Of a DNA stretch of 64,000 nucleotides, positions 47,170 through 53,170 are shown one piece after another. The DNA is from Lagierella massiliensis (lineage in GTDB: Bacteria; Bacillota; Clostridia; Tissierellales; Peptoniphilaceae): NCBI GenBank assembly GCA_030532135.1, contig JAUNLT010000006.1:25228-89227 (forward strand), in the 5' to 3' direction. The first letter of the stretch is position 1. Each line of letters starts with the position of its first letter. Both the position numbers and the translations under genes were made by a program. The notes beneath the pieces are model-generated. The model saw nothing but the letters and a program-made list of their open reading frames with translations, made no database searches and was not told where the DNA came from.

Positions 47170-47930
47170 TGGAGTCGGATACTTTTAAACAAAATATTTA
47201 TAAGTATGTATTTCTATTGATACTTTTGATAGTATGGCAAATAGCTTCGAAAAATATTGGAATACCACTATTATTGCCAACTCCAAAATCTACATTCACG
47301 GAATTTTTTGCAAATATAACTAATAAACAAGTTATGCTCAATGTTGGAATAACAATGTCAAGGGTACTTCGCGGTTGGATGATTGCGGTTATGATAGGTG
47401 TTCCTATTGGTATGGCCATGGGATTATCTAAAATTTTTGAAGGAATATTTGGTGGAGTAGTAAACTCTCTTAGACAAATTCCTATGATGGCATGGGTACC
47501 ATTATCTATTATTTGGCTTGGCATTGGTGATGGACCTACACTTTTTATGATTGCATTAAATGGTGTTTTCCAAGTGGTTATGAATACTTCTTCAGGCGTT
47601 GCTTCAATAGATAAAGACTACTATAATGCAGCAAAGAGTATGGGTGCTTCTAAGATAAGTACTTTTTTCCACGTTGTGTTACCTGCATCATTACCACATA
47701 TTTTGGTTGGTGCTAGACTTGCCATAGGAGCAGGCTGGATGTCTGTTATCTGAGCGGAGTTCATCGCGACAAGTGCTGGTATTGGATATGAAATGATACA
47801 AGCACAATCTATGATGCAGACCAATAGGTTATTGGCACTGATGATGTTATCAGCCTTAATAGGCTTTGTTTTAGATAGGTTTTTGTTATTACTTAACAGA
47901 AAACTTACAAGTTGGAGGTACATAAGTTGA
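47130..47930 (+). CDS. saoP: ABC transporter permease selenoprotein SaoP (UGA = Sec208)
   Basis: A BPD-type permease of 266 residues, resembling TauC/SsuC, if TGA at 47751-47753 is Sec. The N-terminal helix region, IGVPIGMAMGLSKIF, QIPMMAWVPLSIIWLGIGDG and the EAA-loop NAAKSMGASKISTFFHVVLPAS are all present. Sec208 falls in GWMSVI-U-AEFIATSAGIGY, a position usually Ala in relatives, inside a membrane helix after the EAA loop. Read-through restores the normal C-terminus (IGYEMIQAQSMM...). The start is TTG after GGGAGG. The stop overlaps the saoA start. A Sec inside a transport path suggests direct metal contact. Confidence 0.88.
47772..47783 (+). promoter_or_regulatory. Possible SECIS hairpin for saoP (weak)
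   Basis: AGTG and TATT can pair (with G-U pairs) around loop CTGG, about 18 nt after the UGA. It is weaker and farther than the other four; coding constraint in this conserved helix may limit it. The true element needs folding analysis. Confidence 0.35.
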
Positions 47931-48700
47931 AACTAGAAGTTAAAAACATTTCCAAGGCATTTAAAGAAAATCAGGGATTAAAAGTAGTGTTAGATAACGT
48001 CAGTTTCAATGTTGAAGAAGGAGAAGTGGTTACTTTACTTGGTCCTTCAGGATGTGGAAAAACTACTATGTTGTCTATAATTGCAGGATTTAAAAAACAG
48101 GATAGTGGAGAAGTACTGTTAAATGGACAGCCTGTAAAAGAAGCGGGTCCAGATAAGGCATTTATGTTTCAAAATTATGCGCTTTATCCATGGAAGACAA
48201 TTGAAAAAAATATATTATTTCCCATGAAACAAGCTAAGATGACAGATGAAGATCAAAATAAGAGACTTGATTATTTATTAAACATTTCTAGACTTGAGGA
48301 GTTTAGACAATACTATCCGCATCAGATTTCTGGTGGGATGAAACAAAGGACAGCTCTTGTTAGGGCGTTAGCTGTAAAACCAGAAATTCTTTTAATGGAT
48401 GAACCTTTAGGTGCTCTTGATATAGAGATGAGACAGAGTTTGCAAGATGAACTGTTAGAGATTTTTAGAAATGAGAAATTAACTGTAATTATAGTAACTC
48501 ACGATGTAAGTGAAGCTATATATTTATCAGATAGAGTAATTTTAATGTCCACTAATTATGGAGAGATTATTTTAAATGAAAAAATTGATTTGCCTGCGCC
48601 TAGAAATCCAAAGGATGAAAAGTTTAAAGAATATGTGGGACTATTATCAAATAAATTTATAGAAGCAGGTAGTAGAAAAAAGACTATGAAAGAGAAATAG
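47927..48700 (+). CDS. saoA: ABC transporter ATP-binding protein SaoA
   Basis: The ATPase of the importer, 257 residues, in the nitrate/sulfonate/taurine-type group. Walker A is LLGPSGCGKTT, the Q-loop MFQNYALYPWKT, the signature ISGGMKQR (Ser-Gly-Gly kept), Walker B ILLMDEPLGALD and the H-loop VTHDVSEA. TTG at 47927 is chosen because GGAGG is 8 bases upstream and the start overlaps the saoP stop by 4 bases. No in-frame UGA. Confidence 0.92.
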   Translation: MKLEVKNISKAFKENQGLKVVLDNVSFNVEEGEVVTLLGPSGCGKTTMLSIIAGFKKQDSGEVLLNGQPVKEAGPDKAFMFQNYALYPWKTIEKNILFPMKQAKMTDEDQNKRLDYLLNISRLEEFRQYYPHQISGGMKQRTALVRALAVKPEILLMDEPLGALDIEMRQSLQDELLEIFRNEKLTVIIVTHDVSEAIYLSDRVILMSTNYGEIILNEKIDLPAPRNPKDEKFKEYVGLLSNKFIEAGSRKKTMKEK

Positions 48701-49321
48701 ATGAAAAGAAAGATAGATGTAAACAAAGTTGAAAACAATGAAGAAGTTTTAAATTCTAAAGAGAGAGAAGATAGAATTAGTATTTTAAATCTAATGGTAA
48801 ATGAAAAAGGACCACTTCCATTAGACAAGTGTAGGGAATTTGAGACTTTGGACCAATTGATTGAAAAAGGGAAGTTAGTATTAAATGAGGATAAAACCGA
48901 GATTAATTTTGCCTATCCCATATCGGGATTACCTACTTCTCACAAGGTTACTTTAGCAGATGGTAGAGAGTTTCATTCCATGTGTGCAATAGACTCTTTG
49001 GGATCTTATTTTACTTTTTGGCAAGACTTAGAAATAAATTCCACATGCTCTGTATCGGGAGAGCCTATTAAAGTCGTTGTTAAAGACGGAAAAATTAGTG
49101 ATGTCAACAATCCTAATATACACTGTATTCATGTGGATTTAAATGAGTTTGAGGATTGGTCTGCATCGTGCTGAAATGTCATGAACTTTTTTCAGGATGA
49201 AAAAATGATGGAAAAATATTTTAAAGATAACAATCTTGATCAGGATACAACTTACGGACTAGATTTAGAAAAGGCTTTACAAGTAGGTAAGAAAATATTT
49301 TATAGTGAGGTTTTAAAATGA
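48701..49321 (+). CDS. saoL: MerB-like organomercurial lyase selenoprotein SaoL (UGA = Sec158)
   Basis: A 206-residue alkylmercury lyase relative if TGA at 49172-49174 is Sec. MerB catalysis uses Cys96, Asp99 and Cys159 (R831b numbering). Here Cys95 and Asp98 are in MCAIDSLGS. The C-terminal motif, read as SASC-U-NVMNFF, corresponds to FCCHVHFF or FCNEVHFF of MerB; anchoring on FF puts Sec158 at the Cys159 position, with Cys157 beside it. The rest of the MerB C-terminus (LEKALQVGKKIF) lies after the UGA. A strong SECIS-like hairpin starts 12 nt downstream. It should break a carbon-metal bond inside the cell. The stop overlaps saoD as ATGA. Confidence 0.9.
49187..49205 (+). promoter_or_regulatory. 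SECIS-like hairpin for saoL
   Basis: TTTTTTC (49187-49193) and GAAAAAA (49199-49205) form a 7-bp stem with loop AGGAT, 12 nt after the UGA, with GG in the loop. Confidence 0.75.
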
Positions 49322-49650
49322 GAGTAGCATATGTAGTTAGTTCAGTAAATTCTAGAAAGATTCTAAGGGATATGATTATTCCTCAAATGGAATCGGGAGA
49401 ACATGTAGCAGATGTTGTGGGTATGTTTTTTGTGTTTGATAATACTTTTATGCTTTTAGATGATACGGATTTAAGTTCGAGAATTCAAAAGTTAGTAGAT
49501 GAAAAAGATTTGGTAGTTTTAGCTTGTGATCAATGTGTGTATGAAAGAGAAATAGAGAACAAACTTATAAAAGGAGCTCATATTGGTTGTTTCCCAATGT
49601 TGTACGGGCTTTTAAAAGATGCAAACTTAGATCAAGTTATTACAATCTAA
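49318..49650 (+). CDS. saoD: DsrE-like protein SaoD
   Basis: A 110-residue protein of the DsrE/DsrF sulfur-relay type fold: MRVAYVVSS, VVGMFFVFDN, LVVLACDQCVYERE. Cys70, Cys73 (CDQC) and Cys91 could carry sulfur, selenium or a metal. The ATG overlaps the saoL stop, so the two are tightly coupled, and it may receive the metal released by the lyase. A hairpin follows the stop. Confidence 0.78.
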   Translation: MRVAYVVSSVNSRKILRDMIIPQMESGEHVADVVGMFFVFDNTFMLLDDTDLSSRIQKLVDEKDLVVLACDQCVYEREIENKLIKGAHIGCFPMLYGLLKDANLDQVITI

Positions 49651-49658
49651 ATCTACTT

Positions 49659-49675
49659 AGCCGGTTAATCCGGCT
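49659..49675 (+). terminator. Hairpin between saoD and saoE
   Basis: AGCCGG TTAAT CCGGCT followed by TTTAAG. The T run is short, so partial termination or an mRNA stability element is more likely than a full stop. Confidence 0.5.
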
Positions 49676-49722
49676 TTAAGCACGCGAAACATTGAAGTTA
49701 GATTTAAGGTTTGGAGATAGAT

Positions 49723-50808
49723 ATGATAGATTATATTAAAGAAATTATTTTTAGATCGGTTGAGCTATTAAACGGAGCATCTTCATGGCTTGTATTTAGT
49801 TACATAATTGCGGGACTTTTAAGAAATATTATTTCTCCTGTAAGATTACAAAAATCTCTTGGGAACACAAAATTCTCTTCAATTTTGAAAGTAACAGGAT
49901 ATTCTATGTTACTTCCTGTTTGTAGTTGTGGATCGGTTCCTCTTGGAATTAGTTTATATTATTCAGGAGCATATGTAGGACCTACTCTTGCTTTTTTGGC
50001 TTCCTCTCCTGTTTTAAATCCTGCAGCATTAATTTTAAGTTTTGGACTCTTAGGAAAAGAGATTGCAATTATAAATATTTTTGCGGGTATTACACTACCC
50101 ATCATAATAGGAGTAATAGGTAATTTAATTGCGGGTAAGGAGCTTAGAAATGAAACTGTGTTTAATCAAATAAATCAAATGAATTTAGAAGATGAACAAA
50201 AAAAGAGTATAAAGACTAGAATTAAGGAAGGTATGGAGTGGGTTAGGAATGACTTTGCTCTTACTCTAAGCAAATACGTTATATATGGAATGCTTTTTGG
50301 TGGTTTTATTCTTACTGTATTTCCTGAATCATTTATACAAAAATATTTAGGAAATCCTGGACTTCTTTCGCTTTGGAATGTAGCTGTTTTATCTGCATTG
50401 ATGTATGTTTGTGCTGTGGGACATATTCCACTAATTGCAGCACTTATTGCTTCAGGAGCATCACCAGGAGCAGCCATTACATTTCTTATGGCTGGAGCTG
50501 CAACCAATATTCCTGAAATTATAAGTATTGGTAAAATGATAGGAAAGAGAACAGCTGCAACATACACAATTGTGATTTCAGGATATGCGATGCTAATAGG
50601 GTTATTTACAAATAAACTCTTGATGCCAGGATTTCAAAGACAGATGGAATATGACAAGGTTACAAATGCAATTAGTTATGCAAACCATGTGTTATTGTCT
50701 TTTCCAGATTGGGTTAAATACTTAAGTTCCTTAATTATATTTTATTTTTTCATGAAGTCAGTTTATTTTAAATTAAGGTCTTATTATTACGAAAGAAGAG
50801 AGAATTAA
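49723..50808 (+). CDS. saoE: Permease/efflux transporter SaoE (DUF318/ArsP-like)
   Basis: A 361-residue membrane protein of the DUF318/YraQ permease family, which includes ArsP (organoarsenical efflux) and putative copper/zinc exporters. Two repeats are visible, each ending in a proline/glycine-rich re-entrant segment: LLPVCSCGSVPLGISLYYSG with Cys67 and Cys69, and AVGHIPLIAALIASGASPGAA. About eight membrane segments. It is the likely export step for the cleaved metal or organometal. ATG at 49723 has GGAG 6 bases upstream. Confidence 0.82.
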   Translation: MIDYIKEIIFRSVELLNGASSWLVFSYIIAGLLRNIISPVRLQKSLGNTKFSSILKVTGYSMLLPVCSCGSVPLGISLYYSGAYVGPTLAFLASSPVLNPAALILSFGLLGKEIAIINIFAGITLPIIIGVIGNLIAGKELRNETVFNQINQMNLEDEQKKSIKTRIKEGMEWVRNDFALTLSKYVIYGMLFGGFILTVFPESFIQKYLGNPGLLSLWNVAVLSALMYVCAVGHIPLIAALIASGASPGAAITFLMAGAATNIPEIISIGKMIGKRTAATYTIVISGYAMLIGLFTNKLLMPGFQRQMEYDKVTNAISYANHVLLSFPDWVKYLSSLIIFYFFMKSVYFKLRSYYYERREN

Positions 50809-50814
50809 TTTAAT

Positions 50815-51294
50815 ATGGAAAAGTTAAAAAGTTCAGTACTTACTAAGTTTTTACTTTTAGTTATAGTGTTCTTTATAGGTTATTTAGGATACAGAAATAA
50901 TGTAAAGTACAATAAGGTAGACTTTGGAGTCGAGACAGATCACTATCTATTACAGGCTTTTTACGATAAATTTCCAGGTAAAGAAGTTATCAAATGTAGA
51001 CTTGGAGATGTTAATGGTGATGACAGAGAAGACCTAATAATTATTTTTAGAGAGACAAAAGATATAAATCACTTAATTGTAGCAATGGATTTGAATGAAA
51101 AAATATCATTTTCAGATCAGACTAGTGCACCATATGAAAATCAAAAAATTGAATTAAAAGATATAGACAATGAACCTCCAAAGGAATTCATCGTAAGTGG
51201 ATCTAAGAGAGGACAATACGGTTATGGAATATTCAGGATAGAAGATAAACATCTACACAATCTCTTTTCAGAGGGTATGGGTGTTTGCTGATAG
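50815..51294 (+). CDS. saoC: Cys-Sec-COOH selenoprotein SaoC (UGA = Sec159, then UAG)
   Basis: A 159-residue protein anchored by one N-terminal membrane segment (about 10-25). The body has CRLGDVNGDDREDLIIIF, a VCBS/EF-hand-like aspartate loop, and FIVSGSKRGQYGYGIFRIED. Codons 158-160 are TGC TGA TAG: if the UGA is Sec, the chain ends Cys-Sec and stops at UAG one codon later. A near-perfect SECIS-like hairpin lies 11 nt after the UGA, outside the coding region. Without Sec the protein would lose only its last residue, so nothing but the SECIS reveals it. The pair may be an external metal or redox site. Confidence 0.85.
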
Positions 51295-51302
51295 TGGATT
51301 TG

Positions 51303-51319
51303 TTACTTGGTTCAAGTAA
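51303..51319 (+). promoter_or_regulatory. SECIS-like hairpin for saoC, overlapping the merR ribosome site
   Basis: TTACTTG and CAAGTAA form a 7-bp perfect stem with loop GTT, beginning 11 nt after the UGA and wholly 3' of the UAG stop. Its last two bases are the first two of the AAGGAG ribosome site (51318-51323) of the next gene. Confidence 0.8.
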
Positions 51320-51328
51320 GGAGTTATA

Positions 51329-51724
51329 ATGCGAGTTAAAGAAGTAAGTGAGATAACAGGTCTTAGTGATTCTACGATTAGATATTATGAGAAAGAAAAG
51401 TTGTTACTTAATGTAACTAGATCTAAAAATGGTTATAGACAATATGATGATGAAGATGTTGAAGTGTTGCAATTTATAAAAAAAGCAAGAAATTTAGGAT
51501 TTAGACTTGAAGAAATTAAAGAGATAATTGCTTTAAAAAAGATGGGTAATTCCACATGTGATTATGTTACAAGTCATATGAGAAAAAAGATAGAGGAGAT
51601 TGATAAAGAAATAAATCGATTAAAAAATGAAAGACAACTTTTAGTTGACCATCTACTGGAAGGACATACAGTTAATTGTTGTAAAGGAAAATTTTGTCAT
51701 TACATTGAAGGAATTAATAAATAA
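51329..51724 (+). CDS. MerR-family metal-responsive regulator
   Basis: A 131-residue MerR-family activator/repressor: N-terminal winged helix (KEVSEITGLSDSTIRYYEKEKLL), wing (NGYRQYDDEDVEVLQFI), dimer helix (about 82-112), and a Cys-rich end. Cys77, Cys117, Cys118 and Cys123 resemble the Cys82/117/126 site of Hg-binding MerR. The gene ends just before a MerR-type operator at 51733, which is probably its target. It closes the sao operon. Confidence 0.88.
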   Translation: MRVKEVSEITGLSDSTIRYYEKEKLLLNVTRSKNGYRQYDDEDVEVLQFIKKARNLGFRLEEIKEIIALKKMGNSTCDYVTSHMRKKIEEIDKEINRLKNERQLLVDHLLEGHTVNCCKGKFCHYIEGINK

Positions 51725-51729
51725 TTAAA

Positions 51730-51761
51730 TTGACCTTAAAGCTAGCTTTAAGGTTTATAAT
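51730..51761 (+). promoter_or_regulatory. MerR-type promoter/operator of saoX
   Basis: TTGACC at 51730-51735 and TATAAT at 51756-51761 are 20 bases apart, longer than the 17-base optimum, as in MerR-activated promoters. A perfect 22-base palindrome (51733-51754; half-site ACCTTAAAGCT) fills the spacer. The geometry predicts repression without metal and activation when the regulator untwists the DNA. Confidence 0.88.
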
Positions 51762-51798
51762 AAAAACATACGAACATAAATATATTAGGAGGTTGTAT

Positions 51799-53049
51799 AT
51801 GAAAAGAAAATTACTTTCTTTAGTACTTATTTCTTCATTGATGCTTTCAGTAACAGCATGTAATAATGAAGATTCTATTTCAACAGGTGGACATAGTTCA
51901 TACGATGCAAAAGCAGAAGTAGCTAAGTATGATTTACCTGAGATACCAGAAGAGGACAAAAATTTTAAAATTCAAATGGGTTATAATGATTGCGATCATA
52001 TGGTAGGTTCAATAATTGGAGAAAAAACAGGTATATATGAAGCATTAGGATTAGATGTAACTGTTACAAAAACTAGTAATACCAATATTGCTCAAGCCAT
52101 GACCACAGGAGAAATGCATGTAGGTTATATGGGAGTTGAGGGAGCTTTACACGCTAGAAATGAGGGAGCTCCAATAATAATGGCGGCTGCAAACCACGTT
52201 GGAGGATCTAGTTATCTTGTAGTGTCAAATGATATAAAAGACCCTAAGGATTTAGTAGGTAAAAAGCTTGCTATTTCACAAGAACCTGAAAATAACCCTC
52301 AGTGGATTAAATGGGCAAATAGACTTGATATTCCAATAGAAAGAGAAAATTATGAAATTGTTGAAATGTCTCAAAAAGATGGACCGATGGCTTTAAAGAC
52401 AGGTCAAATTTCAGCGTTTTCATGTTGTGACCCTTACGCATCCCAAGCAGAATACGAAAAACTTGGACATGTAGTAGCAGTAGGTTGGGGAGGATTAGTT
52501 GAAGAAAATCAGGAAGACCATGACTATGGTTGGGGAATGTGTTGTATATACGGTATGAACGAAAACTTTAACAAAGAACACCCAGAACTTGCCCAAAGAC
52601 TATTGGTTGGACACGCACTTTCACTTAAGTACTTATATTCTCATCCATATAATGCATCTATGATGTTTGCTGAAGGGTTTGGAACTAAGCCTGAAGTTGG
52701 ACTTATGACAATATATATGAAGACCATTGCAGAAGGTAGAACTTTGACTTGGGAATTTAGTCAAGACAATATAGATAATTTTGTAGCAGAATATCAACAA
52801 TTTGATATTGATGAAAAATTCATTCCTAAGACTGATAAGATTGACGAGTTTGTAAGTTTGAATTTTGTGGAAGAATCAGGTATTGAAGACTTTGATAAAT
52901 TCCTTGAAGAAGGAAAAATAAATGAGCAATTTCCAATAGGTATAAGCTTTGAAGAATGGCTTAAGAAAGCAAAAGAAATTGATGGAATTAATAATGAAGT
53001 TGGAAATGACGTAAAAATTTCCGATGTATATAAAGAAATAGAAGAATAA
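51799..53049 (+). CDS. saoX: ABC substrate-binding lipoprotein SaoX
   Basis: A 416-residue NMT1/TauA-like binding protein. The signal peptide ends in lipobox VTAC with Cys21 lipidated, then FKIQMGYNDCDHMVGSIIGEKTGIYEALGLDV (here split: MGYNDCDHM, EKTGIYEALGLDV). Extra cysteines are notable: Cys65, a SCCDPYA pair and a MCCIYG pair, all placed where ligand could be held. It probably captures the organometal outside for SaoB/SaoP/SaoA. ATG at 51799 follows AGGAGG. Own MerR-type promoter and own terminator. Confidence 0.88.
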   Translation: MKRKLLSLVLISSLMLSVTACNNEDSISTGGHSSYDAKAEVAKYDLPEIPEEDKNFKIQMGYNDCDHMVGSIIGEKTGIYEALGLDVTVTKTSNTNIAQAMTTGEMHVGYMGVEGALHARNEGAPIIMAAANHVGGSSYLVVSNDIKDPKDLVGKKLAISQEPENNPQWIKWANRLDIPIERENYEIVEMSQKDGPMALKTGQISAFSCCDPYASQAEYEKLGHVVAVGWGGLVEENQEDHDYGWGMCCIYGMNENFNKEHPELAQRLLVGHALSLKYLYSHPYNASMMFAEGFGTKPEVGLMTIYMKTIAEGRTLTWEFSQDNIDNFVAEYQQFDIDEKFIPKTDKIDEFVSLNFVEESGIEDFDKFLEEGKINEQFPIGISFEEWLKKAKEIDGINNEVGNDVKISDVYKEIEE

Positions 53050-53054
53050 AAAAC

Positions 53055-53083
53055 AAGGAGATACCCTAGTATCTCCTTTTTTT
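53055..53083 (+). terminator. Intrinsic terminator after saoX
   Basis: GGAGATAC CCTA GTATCTCC followed by T7: an 8-bp perfect stem. Confidence 0.92.
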
Positions 53084-53170
53084 ATGCAAATAAAGATATT
53101 TAAAGAAAGTAAATTTTAATTACATTAAAATATTTGATATTATATAGATATAAATAATAAAGAGGTAAAT

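Noticed and set aside
46131-49321. Reading saoT, saoB, saoP and saoL as pseudogenes or sequencing errors with nonsense mutations
   Set aside because: All interruptions are UGA, none is a frameshift, frames on both sides join exactly, and most are followed by a hairpin at 11-12 nt. Four random nonsense mutations in one operon, all UGA at Cys-like or functional positions, is unlikely.
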